Shown piece by piece: positions 9,839-19,177 of a stretch of 64,000 bases of DNA. Made by a program: the position numbers and the translations under genes. Source of the stretch: JAFMJV01 sp963814315 (GTDB taxonomy: Bacteria > Chloroflexota > Limnocylindria > Limnocylindrales > CSP1-4); NCBI GenBank assembly GCA_963814315.1, contig CAWFCG010000003.1, forward strand, positions 930,001-994,000, given 5' to 3'. Numbering within the stretch: position 1 is the stretch's first letter; every line of letters starts with the position of its first letter. The notes under the pieces are model-generated. The model searched no databases and was not told the origin of the DNA. It was given only the letters and a program-made list of their open reading frames with translations.

Positions 9839-10903
9839 ATGAGCAGCCCTACTGACCGGTTGGTGGCCTGGCTGGCGGCGATGCCAAAGGCCGAGCTGCA
9901 CCTGCATCTCGACGGCTCGCTGAGGCCCCCCACGGCCCTGGAGCTGGCCCGCTCCAGGGACCATGGGGTGGCCGATATCCCGACCGATGTCGCGGCCATG
10001 CGTGATCGCCTGGTGGCACCAGCGCGATGTCTCGACCAGGCCGACCTGTTGCGTGCCTTCGACCTCCCCATCGCGCTGCTGCAGGACGCGGAAGCGCTGG
10101 AGCGTGCCAGCACCGAACTGGTCGAGGACGTGGCAGCCGAAGGCACCCGCTATGCCGAGATCCGGTGGGCGCCGTCGCTGCATCTCGACCGCGGCTTGTC
10201 GCTTCGCGATGCCATCGCCGCGGTCGTCGGTGCTGGCGGCCGGGCGGCGGCGGCCGCCAGGATCGAGGTGCGTTTCATCGCGGTCGCCCTGCGCACGCAC
10301 ACTCCGGCGACGGCCGAGGCGGTGGCAGTCGCCGCGCTCGAGTCCGTCGATGAGGGCCTTACCGGCTTCGACATCGCGGGCATCGAACGGGACGTACCCG
10401 ATCCAGGCATCTTTCGCCGCGCCATCGATATCGCTCGCGCCGGGGGTCTGGGCATCACCTGCCACGCGGGTGAGTGGGGCGGCCCGGCACAGGTGTGGCG
10501 CGCCTTGGAGATCGACCCCTGGCGGATCGCCCACGGCGCGGTCGCAGCCGAGGACGCTGCGCTGATGGCTGAGCTCATCGCTCGCGACGTGACCCTGGAC
10601 GTCTGTCCCACCAGCAACCGACAGGCCGGCATCGGTGGTGCCGACCGCGCCGCTCCCCTACCACGCCTGATCCGCGCCGGCGTGCCGGTCACCATCAGCA
10701 CCGACGACCGGACCGTCAGCGACATCACGCTGGTCGATGAGCTGACCGGCGCGGTGGATGACCTGGGAGTCACGCCATCGCAGATCGCCGGCACCGTCCG
10801 ACAGGCCTTGGCGGCTGCCTTCCTGCACCACGACGAGGCGCTGAGGAGATCGCTGCAGACGCATTTCGAGGCCTGGCTGGCAGAACACCCCGGGCCCGAG
10901 TGA
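9839..10903 (+). CDS. add: Adenosine deaminase (copy 1)
   Basis: Hydrolyses adenosine or deoxyadenosine to inosine in purine salvage. The 354 residues carry the metal site HLHLDGS near the N-terminus, CHAGEWGGP, RIAHGAVA, DVCPTSN and STDDRTVSD, which together form the TIM-barrel zinc site and the general acid/base. The STDD motif departs slightly from the usual NTDDP, so the exact substrate (adenosine or a related amino-nucleoside) is open. The ATG at 9839 sits 9 nt after a TAGCAT box (9824-9829), consistent with leaderless mRNA. A second, more canonical copy is at 47452-48561. Confidence 0.88.
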   Translation: MSSPTDRLVAWLAAMPKAELHLHLDGSLRPPTALELARSRDHGVADIPTDVAAMRDRLVAPARCLDQADLLRAFDLPIALLQDAEALERASTELVEDVAAEGTRYAEIRWAPSLHLDRGLSLRDAIAAVVGAGGRAAAAARIEVRFIAVALRTHTPATAEAVAVAALESVDEGLTGFDIAGIERDVPDPGIFRRAIDIARAGGLGITCHAGEWGGPAQVWRALEIDPWRIAHGAVAAEDAALMAELIARDVTLDVCPTSNRQAGIGGADRAAPLPRLIRAGVPVTISTDDRTVSDITLVDELTGAVDDLGVTPSQIAGTVRQALAAAFLHHDEALRRSLQTHFEAWLAEHPGPE

Positions 10904-10932
10904 GCGCGCGCCGGCGGGCCTGCCGGCGTGTC

Positions 10933-11742
10933 TCAGACAGCGGCGAGGTGATCGAGCGCGTCACCCAGGTCGCTCGGGCCCTGCACGATGACGGTGGGTT
11001 GCTGATCCACAGGCAGCGCGGCGGCTTGCTCGGCTGTGCTGACCCCGGTCAGGACGAGCACGCTGCGGGCGCCCACGGCGTTGGCGGCAGCGATGTCAGT
11101 GAAGAGTCCGTCACCTACGACCACGGCATCTTCAAGGGGCATGCCGGCCACCCGCGCAGCCTCGCGCATGAGCCCGGGCTCGGGCTTGCCGATGACCATA
11201 TCCGGCTCGCGACCAGACGCGGTGACAAGTGCCGCCACCATGGCCCCGGCACCAGCCTTGAGCCCATCGGGCATGGGGAAGATGGGATCGCGGTTGGTGA
11301 CCGCGAAGTAGGCGCCACCACGGACCACGGCAGCCGCCGCCGAAAGGCGCTCGAACGAAAGGTCGAAGTCCACGCCCACCGCCACCGCGTCCGGCTCGGC
11401 GGCCAAGCCGGCATACGAGCACTCGACCGTGGCGAGGCCGACGTCCTCCAGCTCGCGTTGCAGACCCGGACCGGCGAAGACCATCGTCAGGCGCGGCGGA
11501 GCGGGCAGGGCCGCCAGGGCCAGCGCCGTCCCGCGGGCCGACGTCAGGATGCGCTCAGCGCTAGCCGGGGCGCCCATGCCGATGAGGCGATCGCGGTACT
11601 CGGAGCGATGCCAGCGCGAGTTGTTGGTGACATAGACGATGATGTCGCCATCCGCCTGACGCTGCGTCAGCAGCTCAGGCATACCGGGGATCGCTTCGGT
11701 TCCCCGGTAGACGACACCGTCGAGATCGACGAGAAGGAGCAT
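10933..11742 (-). CDS. HAD-IIA (NagD-like) sugar/nucleotide phosphatase
   Basis: A 269-residue haloacid dehalogenase phosphatase of subclass IIA. Motif I is LLVDLDGVVYRG with the nucleophilic Asp, motif II is VTNNS, motif III is the Lys in VIGKPEPG, and motif IV is VVGDGLFTDI. The C2 cap occupies about residues 75-180. Such enzymes dephosphorylate nucleoside monophosphates, glycerol phosphate, 4-nitrophenyl phosphate and others; the substrate cannot be told from sequence. A TACCAT box (minus strand, 11749-11754) precedes the ATG by 6 nt, a leaderless arrangement. Confidence 0.85.
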   Translation of the reverse strand: MLLLVDLDGVVYRGTEAIPGMPELLTQRQADGDIIVYVTNNSRWHRSEYRDRLIGMGAPASAERILTSARGTALALAALPAPPRLTMVFAGPGLQRELEDVGLATVECSYAGLAAEPDAVAVGVDFDLSFERLSAAAAVVRGGAYFAVTNRDPIFPMPDGLKAGAGAMVAALVTASGREPDMVIGKPEPGLMREAARVAGMPLEDAVVVGDGLFTDIAAANAVGARSVLVLTGVSTAEQAAALPVDQQPTVIVQGPSDLGDALDHLAAV

Positions 11743-11774
11743 GACCTGATGGTAGCCGCAGTCCTGCGCAGCCG

Positions 11775-12359
11775 ATGAACGGCGACGGCGGCATCGATGA
11801 GCTGGAGCTGCTGCTCATCGACGGTGACAACCTCCTCCATGATGTTCGCGGCAGCCGCGACGAAGGCGGCGTGGCCTGGTTACTGCCGCGGCTGTCGGGC
11901 TGGCGACCGGAACACCTGCGGATCGTGGTTGCGCTCGACGGCCACCCACCCGCTGGTGAAGGTAGTCGCACGCGCGTCACCCGCGGCATCGAGTTCCATC
12001 ACTCCCGTTCACGCAGTGCTGACGACCTGCTGGTGGATCTGCTGATGGCACAGCCATACGCGGTGCGCAGCCGGGCCGCGATCGTGACCCGCGATCGCGG
12101 CCTGCAAGCCCGTGCCACCCGCGCCGGTGGCAGCAGCCGCTCGGTCGACTGGCTGATGAAGCAAGTGGTGGGCAAGCCAGCGACCGGGGGCGGCAGCGAC
12201 AGGCCCGTCGGTATCGGCCAGGGCAAGCCGCCGGTCAAACGCCACTTCGATCCACCCGATCCGGCCAAGGAACAGCTCAACCCCTGGCAGCCAGGCCGCG
12301 GCGCGACCCGCAAGAAGGGCAACCCACGGCGCGGCCACAAAGGATCACGTCAGCGCTAA
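11775..12359 (+). CDS. NYN-domain (YacP-like) putative ribonuclease
   Basis: A 194-residue protein of the PIN-like NYN/YacP group, some members of which (Bacillus Rae1) cut mRNA on the ribosome. Acidic active-site candidates are in LLIDGDNLLHD near the N-terminus, the Asp pair of SADDLLVDLL in the middle, and VTRDRGLQ toward the end of the domain. A basic, Pro/Gly-rich tail of about 50 residues (ending GNPRRGHKGSRQR) could bind RNA. It is followed after 9 bp by a small membrane protein. Its nuclease role is inferred from the fold only. Confidence 0.75.
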   Translation: MNGDGGIDELELLLIDGDNLLHDVRGSRDEGGVAWLLPRLSGWRPEHLRIVVALDGHPPAGEGSRTRVTRGIEFHHSRSRSADDLLVDLLMAQPYAVRSRAAIVTRDRGLQARATRAGGSSRSVDWLMKQVVGKPATGGGSDRPVGIGQGKPPVKRHFDPPDPAKEQLNPWQPGRGATRKKGNPRRGHKGSRQR

Positions 12360-12368
12360 TATCTCGGT

Positions 12369-12845
12369 ATGTCGCCCGATCCGTGGACCTCGTTCCTCGA
12401 CTGGCTGTCCACCGTGCTGGTGCCGTCCTGGGGCGAACTCATCAGCCTGCTGCCCATGGTCATCCTGGGTACCATCGTCGGACCGATCCTGACGCTGATC
12501 GTCGCCATGTGGGTATGGCATTTCATGAAACGTCGCGGTGGACGCGTCAAGCGTGCCGAGCCGGCACCCAGCCCAGCAGCCCTCGACGCGAACGGCAGTC
12601 CTCTGTTCCCGACCAACGTGCCCTACTGCGAGCATCACGCCCTGCTCTACCCGCCTCGTGCCACGGAGTGCGCCATCGACGCAGTCCCATTGCGCGTCGC
12701 CTGTCCGGTCGACGGTACGGTCCGCAGTGTCCGGCTCGACACCTGCTCAGCCTGCGGCACCAGGTACATCCTGGGTGCCGGCACCAGCTCAGCGGTGGTG
12801 CTGTCGACCGACGGCCCGCCGGAGGGTGGCGCGGCCATCGCCTAG
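12369..12845 (+). CDS. Membrane-anchored protein with cysteine-rich (zinc-ribbon-like) tail
   Basis: A 158-residue protein of no recognised family. One or two N-terminal hydrophobic helices (about 25-53, LLPMVILGTIVGPILTLIVA) are followed by a basic stretch (MKRRGGRVKR). The cytosol- or outside-facing tail has five cysteines and two histidines: YCEHH, TECAID, VACPVDG and TCSACG. The last two resemble zinc-ribbon knuckles. TAATAT at 12357-12362 lies 6 nt before the ATG (leaderless pattern). It stands 42 bp upstream of the cytochrome c assembly gene, so a role in heme or copper handling is possible but unproven. Confidence 0.6.
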   Translation: MSPDPWTSFLDWLSTVLVPSWGELISLLPMVILGTIVGPILTLIVAMWVWHFMKRRGGRVKRAEPAPSPAALDANGSPLFPTNVPYCEHHALLYPPRATECAIDAVPLRVACPVDGTVRSVRLDTCSACGTRYILGAGTSSAVVLSTDGPPEGGAAIA

Positions 12846-12887
12846 CGGGGCGTCAGCCGAGCTAAGCCGACCGCCTCGACCACGCCG

Positions 12888-13832
12888 ATGGCAAGCCTTT
12901 CCCAGTATCTCTTCGTCACCGGCGCGCTGCTGTTGCTGTTCGCCTTCGTCCTGGCAGTGGCGTATACGACATTGCTGGCCGTCGGTCGTCGCGCGACCAC
13001 GACGGTGGGCATGGGGATGTCCCAGCTGGCGACCATCGGCCCCGATGGCTCGACAGCCAACGTGGTCGTGACCGCACCCAGCCGTGCCACACGCCCGACT
13101 CCCCTCCCCGGCAGCGCCACCGTCGGGGCCATCAGCCACGGTCTGACATGGGCCAGCTTCCTGCTGCTGGCCGGCAGCCTGCTGGCACGAGCGGTGGTCG
13201 TGCAGCGTGGGCCCTGGGGCAACATGTACGAGTTCTCCATCGCCTTCGCAGTCGGCATCCTGGGCGGCTATCTCTACCTGCAGCGCCGCTACGCCATCCG
13301 CTCGCTGGCCCTGCTGCCGCTCGGAGTGGCGCTGTTCCTGGCCGCCTACGCCGCCACCCTGCCCGCCGCCATCGAACCGCTGGTACCGGCGCTGCACAAC
13401 CCGCCACTGCTGACGGTGCACGTGGCCATGGCCATGATCGCCTACGGCGTGCTGGCCGTGTCCTTCGCGGCCGCCGTGGGCTATCTCGTGCAGGGCGAAC
13501 ATGATCGCTTCGCCTGGCTGCCCGGCCACGAAGTCCTTGACGCGGCGGCCTATCGATCGGTCGTCATCGGCTTTCCCGTCTTTGCCACCATGCTCATCCT
13601 TGGTTCCTACTGGGCTTCGGTCGCTTGGGGTCGCTACTGGGGTTGGGACCCCAAGGAGACATCTGCCCTGGTGACCTGGCTCATCTACGCGCTCTATCTG
13701 CATGCGCGCAGCCGCCGAGGTTGGGCCGGCCGGCCGGCCGCGCTGATCCTCGTCCTCGGTTTCGGGGCCGTGCTCTTCACCTACTTCGGCAACCTCTTCT
13801 TCAGCGGACTGCACGCCTACTCGGGCTTGTAG
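12888..13832 (+). CDS. ccsB: Cytochrome c assembly protein, CcsA/CcsB (ResC) family
   Basis: Polytopic membrane protein of 314 residues that handles heme for attachment to apocytochromes c (system II, CcsA/ResC side). The tryptophan-rich heme-binding motif WGRYWGWDPKETSALVTWL is complete. Conserved His residues flank it, in VHVAMAMIAYGVL before and in LYLHARSRRGW after. About eight hydrophobic segments are visible. The system II partner ResB/Ccs1 is not in the window. The gene is followed within 10 bp by a second polytopic protein, suggesting an operon. The symbol is used in the broad family sense. Confidence 0.88.
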   Translation: MASLSQYLFVTGALLLLFAFVLAVAYTTLLAVGRRATTTVGMGMSQLATIGPDGSTANVVVTAPSRATRPTPLPGSATVGAISHGLTWASFLLLAGSLLARAVVVQRGPWGNMYEFSIAFAVGILGGYLYLQRRYAIRSLALLPLGVALFLAAYAATLPAAIEPLVPALHNPPLLTVHVAMAMIAYGVLAVSFAAAVGYLVQGEHDRFAWLPGHEVLDAAAYRSVVIGFPVFATMLILGSYWASVAWGRYWGWDPKETSALVTWLIYALYLHARSRRGWAGRPAALILVLGFGAVLFTYFGNLFFSGLHAYSGL

Positions 13833-13841
13833 GGCGCGGCG

Positions 13842-15126
13842 ATGATCGAACTCGGCACCAAGGGCGCACCCCGCCGTCAAGCCGTGGACCGCAGGGCAGA
13901 CCGCGTGGTGGCCATGACCGCCATCGCAGCCGCGATGGCCTTCCTTGTCGCAGCCGTCCTCGTCGCATTCCTGCCCAGCGCGGAACGGGTCGGGCTGTGG
14001 CTGCCGATCCACCTGGCACTCGCCGGTGCAGCCAGCACCGCCATCGCCGGCGTGATGCCGTTCTTCAGCGCCGCCATCGGCACAGCGCAGCCCGTCGACG
14101 CCAGGCTGCGCTGGATTTCGGTGCTGCTGGTGGCGGGCGGGGCTTCGGCCATCACGTTCGGGTTCAGCCGGGGCCTACTGACAGTGGCGAGCGCTGGGCG
14201 GAGTGGCCTTCATCGCGGGCGCCATCATCGTCGGCTACGCCACCCTGGCTCCCTGGCGACGCGGCCTGGGTCCCAAGGGCGGCGTGGTCGCGGTCGGCTA
14301 CGGGGCGGCCGTGGTGATGGTCGTGCTGGGCGCCACATTGGCCACGCTCTTCCTGGCCGGATGGCCACCGGTCAGAGAGACGTGGGCGTCCCTGAAACCG
14401 GCGCATGCCTGGCTCAACCTCGTCGGCTTCGTCTCGCTCATCATCGCCACCACGTTGTTGCACTTCTTCCCGACCGTGGTCGGCACCCGCATCCGGCGGA
14501 CTCCGGCGGCCTACGCCGCGACCCTTGGGCTGGCCAGCGGCGCTGCGGTCGTGGCCCTCGGTTTCGCCATCGCGAGCGACAGCGTCGTCCGCGTCGGCGC
14601 GGTGCTGGTGTCGATCGGTGCCCTGGGCCTCACGGTATACGCCATCGGGGCCTGGCGCGCGCGGTTCCACTGGCGCACCGACCATGCCTGGCATGCGTTC
14701 GCCATGGGCGGCCTGGTCTCGGCCATCGCCTGGTTCGACGTGGGCATGCTCCTGGCCGTCTTTCGGTTGCTCACCGATGGAGCTTCACCGGCAGCCGTGG
14801 ACGTGACCATCCTCATCGGGCCGCTGGTGGCCGGCTGGCTGGGGCTTGCCGTCCTGGCCTCCGCGACGCACCTCGTCCCGGCGGTGGGTCCAGGTGACGC
14901 TGCAGCGCATGGCCGTCAGCGCATCTCGCTGGGGCGCTGGGCGCACCTTCGACTGGCCGGCGCCAACGCGGGCATCGTCCTGGCCACACTGGGGCTGGCG
15001 GCCAGCATCGATGTGGTCACGGCGATCGGAACGGTGCTGCTGGGCGTGGCGTTGCTGCTCACCGCGGTCCTACTGATCGCGGCGGTGGCAGCGGGGCTCC
15101 GAGACGTCCGCTCAGCGAGCCCGTAG
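13842..15126 (+). pseudogene. Polytopic membrane protein interrupted by a frameshift
   Basis: The first 120 codons from the ATG at 13842 give membrane helices up to ASAITFGFSRGLL. After about 14190 the coherent protein continues in another frame (GGVAFIAGAIIVGYATLAP onward) to a stop at 15126. A one-base gain or two-base loss in the GCGAGCGCTGGGCGG stretch explains it. The joined protein would have roughly ten or more helices. Membrane histidines occur in LPIHLALAGA, PAHAWLNLVGF, LLHFFPTVVG and TDHAWHAF, reminiscent of NnrS or copper-oxidase membrane domains that bind heme. The neighbouring ccsB gene fits a respiratory role. The 3' end overlaps the convergent rbsC gene by 15 bp. Confidence 0.65.
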
Positions 15127-16173
15127 TCCGGAGATGATGCGCGACCGGTAGGTGTCGAAGACAGCCGCCAGCACGACCACGAGGCCAGTGACGATGACTC
15201 GCCAGTTGTCCGTCACACCCAACAGGATGAGCCCGGTGCTCAGCACCTGCAGCAGGCAGACACCGAAGAACGTGCCGATGACCGAGCCCTTGCCGCCGGT
15301 GAAGCTGGTGCCGCCGATGATGACCGCGGCGATGGCGGTCAGCTCATAGCCGACCGCGGCGATGGGGCTGCCCACGTTCAGTCGCAGGAGCCAGACCAAG
15401 CCGGCGAGACCGGCAAGCGTGCCGCAGATGACGAAGGCGCTGATCTTGTAGGGCACCGGGTTGTGCCCCGACAGCCGCACGGCTTCCTCATTGTTGCCGA
15501 TGGCGTAGATGAAGCGGCCGAAGATGGTGAAGCGCAGCACGAACCAGGCGATGGCCACCACCGCGATGGCGATGAGGAAGTAGACCGGGATCCGGACGAC
15601 GCTGAGATCGATGAGGATGTTGCCGAAGTCGATGAAGACACGCGGCAGTCCGTTGATGGTGGCGTTGTCGCTGACCACCTGGGACGCACCACGAGCCATC
15701 GACATCATGCCTAGCGTGACGATGAACGAGGGCACACGCCAGCGTTCGGTGACGAAGCCGTTGATGAAGCCGCACAGCGCACCGATCAGCAGGATGAACA
15801 CGATCGAGAGCGGGATGGAGATCACCGGATCGAGCTCGAAGGGCACCCAGCGCGCCAGGAAGTCGGGGACCATGAGAGTGGCTCCCACCACCGTCGCGAG
15901 CGCCAGCACCGAACCGACCGAGAGGTCGATGCCGCCGATGAGGATGACGAAGGTCATGCCCACTGCCAGCACGGTGTTGATGGCTACCTGGCCGAACATC
16001 CGTGTGAAGTTGTCGCCCGTCGCGAAGTACGGCGCGAAGATCATGAACAGGACGACCAGGACGATGAGCGCCAGACCCACGCCGGCTTCGCGAAGCGAGA
16101 AGGCGATGGCGCGGTTGGCCAACGACATCTGTCCCTCACCGCGCGGCGTGGATGGGGTCGATGCTGCGCTCAT
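15112..16173 (-). CDS. rbsC: Ribose-type ABC transporter permease
   Basis: Inner-membrane permease of 353 residues for a CUT2-class sugar importer. Family hallmarks are AINTVLAVGMTFVILIGG with IDLSVGSVLAL, GFINGFVTERW, VPSFIVTLGMM and the C-terminal IIGGTSFTGGKGSVIGTFFG. About nine to ten hydrophobic helices are visible. The start overlaps the end of rbsA by 4 bp, so the two are co-translated. It is the last gene of the leftward rbsB-rbsA-rbsC operon. Ribose is inferred from the nearby ribokinase and nucleoside hydrolase; other pentoses are possible. Confidence 0.9.
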   Translation of the reverse strand: MSAASTPSTPRGEGQMSLANRAIAFSLREAGVGLALIVLVVLFMIFAPYFATGDNFTRMFGQVAINTVLAVGMTFVILIGGIDLSVGSVLALATVVGATLMVPDFLARWVPFELDPVISIPLSIVFILLIGALCGFINGFVTERWRVPSFIVTLGMMSMARGASQVVSDNATINGLPRVFIDFGNILIDLSVVRIPVYFLIAIAVVAIAWFVLRFTIFGRFIYAIGNNEEAVRLSGHNPVPYKISAFVICGTLAGLAGLVWLLRLNVGSPIAAVGYELTAIAAVIIGGTSFTGGKGSVIGTFFGVCLLQVLSTGLILLGVTDNWRVIVTGLVVVLAAVFDTYRSRIISGLRAR

Positions 16174-17784
16174 GCGTCGTCTCCTGTGGTGGCTCGGGTG
16201 GCTCGCTGGGCTGCAATGGCCGGGTCCAGGTAGTTCTTGTAGGCCAGCTCCAACACGGCCTTCTCGCTGAACTGCTCACGTAGCAATTCGCCCACGATGG
16301 CGCCCTTGCTGAAGACCATGATGCGGTGGCAGATGCCGAGCAGCTCGGGCAGGTCAGAAGAGACCACCATGGCGCCCTTGCCACCCTCGACCAGGTCCCA
16401 GATCAGGTTGTAGATCTCGAACTTGGCACCCACGTCGATGCCGCGCGTGGGTTCATCGAAGATGAGGATGCGCGACTCCGCGAAGAGCCACTTGGCCACG
16501 ACCACCTTCTGCTGGTTGCCGCCCGAGAGGTAGCGCGCCAGCTGTGACGGTGACTGCGCCTTGATGCTGAGCGCATCGATGAGCTCCTGCGCGGCGGCCG
16601 TCTCATCGCGCGTCTGCAGCAAGCCACGCTTGGTGATCGCCTCCAGCTTGGTGATGGTGGTGTTCTGGGCCACACCCATGTCCAGCATCAGCCCTTGCGT
16701 CTTGCGATCTTCGGTCAGCAGGCACAAGCCAGCCTTGACCGAATCCTTGGGCGAGCCGACGTGGATGACCTCGCCGTTGACCTTGACGACGCCCGAGGCG
16801 GGCTTGTCCGCCCCGAAGATCGCCCGCATGGCCTCGGTGCGGCCGGAGCCGACCAGCCCGGCCACCCCCAGGATCTCGCCTTGCCGCAACTGGATGGACA
16901 CCGGTTCCACATTGCCGCGGTAGGTCAGGTTCTCGACCGACAAGAGCTCCGGCCCCAGCTCGACCGAGCGACGGAAGGGATAGCCCTCAGTCATGGTGCG
17001 TCCCACCATCAACTCGATGATCTCCGCCACGCTGATGTCGGAGACGTCGCGGGTGGCCACCCACTGACCGTTTCGCAGGACGGTGACGCGGTCGCCGATC
17101 TCCTTGACCTCGTCGAGGTGATGGGAGATGAAGAGCACGCCGATGCCCTGCCCAGCGAGCTTGCGGATGATGCCGAAGAGTTGGTCGGTCTCGCGTGGCG
17201 TGAGCGTCGCGGTGGGCTCGTCGAGGATCAGCACCTTGGCGTCGGTCAGGAGGGCGCGGGCGATCTCGACCATCTGCATCTGGGCGATGCCCAGGTCCTC
17301 GACGGTGGTGTCTGGCGGCACGTCAAGGCCGACCTCGGCCATCAACCGCTCTGCCCGCTCGCGCATCACCTTGCGATCGACGAGGCCGCGCCGCGACGGT
17401 AGCGATTCGAATGAGAGGTTCTCCTCGACGGTGAGGAATGTCAGCAGGTTGAGCTCCTGGTAGACGACACGGATGCCGGCCGTCAGGGCGTCCTCGGGAT
17501 CACGCAGGCCGGTAGCGCTCGCCGCCCAGCAGCACCTCTCCGCCGTCGGGAACATGCACCCCGGACAGCACCTTGACCAGCGTGGACTTGCCGGCACCGT
17601 TCTCGCCGACCAAGGCATGCACTTCGCCGGCCTTGACCGTCAGGCTCACCTTGTCGAGCGCGAGGACGCCCGGGAACTCCTTGCTGACCTCGCGGATATC
17701 GAGGATGGGGGTCTCGTCAGGTGGCGCCACTGCCACAGCCGAGCGGTCGGCTGTGCTAGTGGCGTCGCTTGCGCGTTGGGTCAT
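16170..17784 (-). pseudogene. rbsA: Ribose-type ABC transporter ATPase, interrupted by a frameshift
   Basis: Two fused nucleotide-binding domains driving sugar import. The N-terminal part from the ATG at 17784 carries Walker A GENGAGKST and runs to GGEVLLGGERYRPA, then meets TGA. Removing one base at 17502 (the T of that TGA) joins it to DPEDALTAGIRVVYQELN in the other frame, which continues through the first-domain Walker B (VLILDEPTATL) and the second-domain signature LSGGNQQKVVVAKWL with IFDEPTRGIDVG. The rest is intact. As read, import by this operon would fail; a sequencing error is a plausible alternative. The gene overlaps rbsC by 4 bp. Confidence 0.85.
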
Positions 17785-17819
17785 GTTCGGTCACTCCATG
17801 CTCGGACCGGAGTGTACGT

Positions 17820-17859
17820 AAAGGGCCAGCCGCCGGAGGAGGCCAACGGCTGACCCTTT
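17820..17859 (-). promoter_or_regulatory. Intra-operon hairpin between rbsB and rbsA
   Basis: On the transcribed (minus) strand AAAGGGTCAGCCG pairs with CGGCTGGCCCTTT, a 13-bp stem with one G-T pair and a 14-nt loop. It lies just after the rbsB stop and before rbsA. No U-run follows. Such hairpins after a binding-protein gene often limit read-through or protect the upstream mRNA, giving more binding protein than transporter. Confidence 0.75.
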
Positions 17860-17878
17860 GGTTACCTACGTCGGCGTC

Positions 17879-18946
17879 TTAGTCGACGACGACGTTCTCA
17901 GCGGTGACGAGATCGATGGGGGTCTTCTGCCAGCCGCAGAAGGTCTCACCGGCCAGCTCACGCAGGCCGAACTCGATGCCGAAGGTGGCCATCGCGGAGC
18001 CGAACTGCTCGACGGTGGACAGCATGGTGCCGTCCGCGATGAGCGGACGGACGCCGGGGATGTTGTCGAAGCCGACGAACTGGATCTCACCGGTCTTGCC
18101 GGCGGCATCCAGCGCCTTGGCAACGCCCAGGGCCATGCTGTCGTTGGCAGCCATGACACCCTGGATGTCGGGGTACTGGGTCAGGAAGTTGGTCATCAGC
18201 TGGTTGGCTTCCTCGGTCTCCCAGTGCGCAGTGCGCGAGTCGAGCAGGTCGAGAGCGTACTCAGCCACGGAGTCCTCGAAGCCGGCTTTGCGCTGATTGG
18301 CATTGTCAGCCTCGGGGTTGCCCTCGAGGATGACGACCTTGGCGCCCTCGCCGAGCGCCTGGCCCAGCGAATCACCGGCCAGCTTGGCACCGGCGCGGTT
18401 GTCCGGGCCGAAGAATGCCAGGTCGATGCCGGCCTCAGCCATGGCGCCCTGATCGAGCGCGACATCGATGTTGATGACCTTGATGCCCGCGTCGAGCGCC
18501 TTCTTGATGGGCTCGACCATGGCCTTGGAGTCGGCCGGTGCGATGACGATGACGTCGAACTGCTGGGTGATGTACGACTCGACCGCCTCGACCTGCGCGG
18601 CGAAGTCTCGCTCGTCCTTCATGCCCACGGTCTGGAACTCGAAGAGGTCCGCGTTCTGCTCGGCGTAGGCCTTGGCGCCGGCGTCCATCTGCTGGAAGAA
18701 CTCGTTGGCCAGCGACTTCATGACCAGGCCGACCTTGGGCTTGTGGCCCAGCTGCTCAGTCAAATCGGGCAGCACGCCGGTCACTTCTGCCGCGGGGCAT
18801 TCCTCTATCGCGGCTGCAGCCGGGCTGGCCGCGGCCGGACTCTCATCCTGCGCGAAGGCGGCCGCGCTCGAACCGACGACCAACCCGGCCGCCATGATGG
18901 TGGTGAGGCCGGCGGTGAGCCAGCGGCTCTTGGTGATTCCAACCAT
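17879..18946 (-). CDS. rbsB: Sugar (ribose-type) ABC transporter substrate-binding protein
   Basis: Exported binding protein of 355 residues for the CUT2 importer. A signal peptide (KSRWLTAGLTTIMAAGLVVG to AFAQ) has no lipobox cysteine. The mature part shows the periplasmic-binding-protein type I fold: KVGLVMKSLANEFFQQMDAG, VIVIAPADSKAMVEPIKKAL, GIKVINIDVALD, VVILEGNP, GVMAANDSMALGVAKAL and IQFVGFDNIPGVRPLI. The ATG at 18946 follows GGAGGAA with 7-nt spacing, which settles the start. It is the first gene of the operon, preceded by a LacI-type operator at 19027-19053. Confidence 0.9.
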   Translation of the reverse strand: MVGITKSRWLTAGLTTIMAAGLVVGSSAAAFAQDESPAAASPAAAAIEECPAAEVTGVLPDLTEQLGHKPKVGLVMKSLANEFFQQMDAGAKAYAEQNADLFEFQTVGMKDERDFAAQVEAVESYITQQFDVIVIAPADSKAMVEPIKKALDAGIKVINIDVALDQGAMAEAGIDLAFFGPDNRAGAKLAGDSLGQALGEGAKVVILEGNPEADNANQRKAGFEDSVAEYALDLLDSRTAHWETEEANQLMTNFLTQYPDIQGVMAANDSMALGVAKALDAAGKTGEIQFVGFDNIPGVRPLIADGTMLSTVEQFGSAMATFGIEFGLRELAGETFCGWQKTPIDLVTAENVVVD

Positions 18947-19026
18947 GCGGTGGATTCCTCCTTGTGGCCCCCTCCAGGGCCTGCTACTGATCGTGGCCGA
19001 CGCTTGAGAGCCGGCGTTCACGCCAA

Positions 19027-19053
19027 GTTGCGCAACCGTTTGCGCAACCGTTT
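19027..19053. promoter_or_regulatory. LacI-type operator O1 upstream of rbsB
   Basis: The site reads GTTGCGCAACCG followed by TTTGCGCAACCGTTT: two overlapping TTGCGCAA/CCGTTT blocks, one a perfect GTTGCGCAAC palindrome. Related sites occur upstream of the nucleoside hydrolase (20525-20544) and in the rbsK/lacI divergent region (21691-21717). CG-centred palindromes like these are typical LacI-family operators, so the regulator at 21772 is the likely binder. The rest of 18947-19177 shows no gene. Confidence 0.75.
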
Positions 19054-19177
19054 ACGTCGCGAGTCTACTGCGCTCTGGCAGGCAAGTCAACGTCTGCCGC
19101 TTGCGCGTGTCGGCCGCTTGCGCGGATCGCCAAGGCCGCCCCACGCTGCGTGTAGCGGCCTTGGCGTGCTGTCAGGA

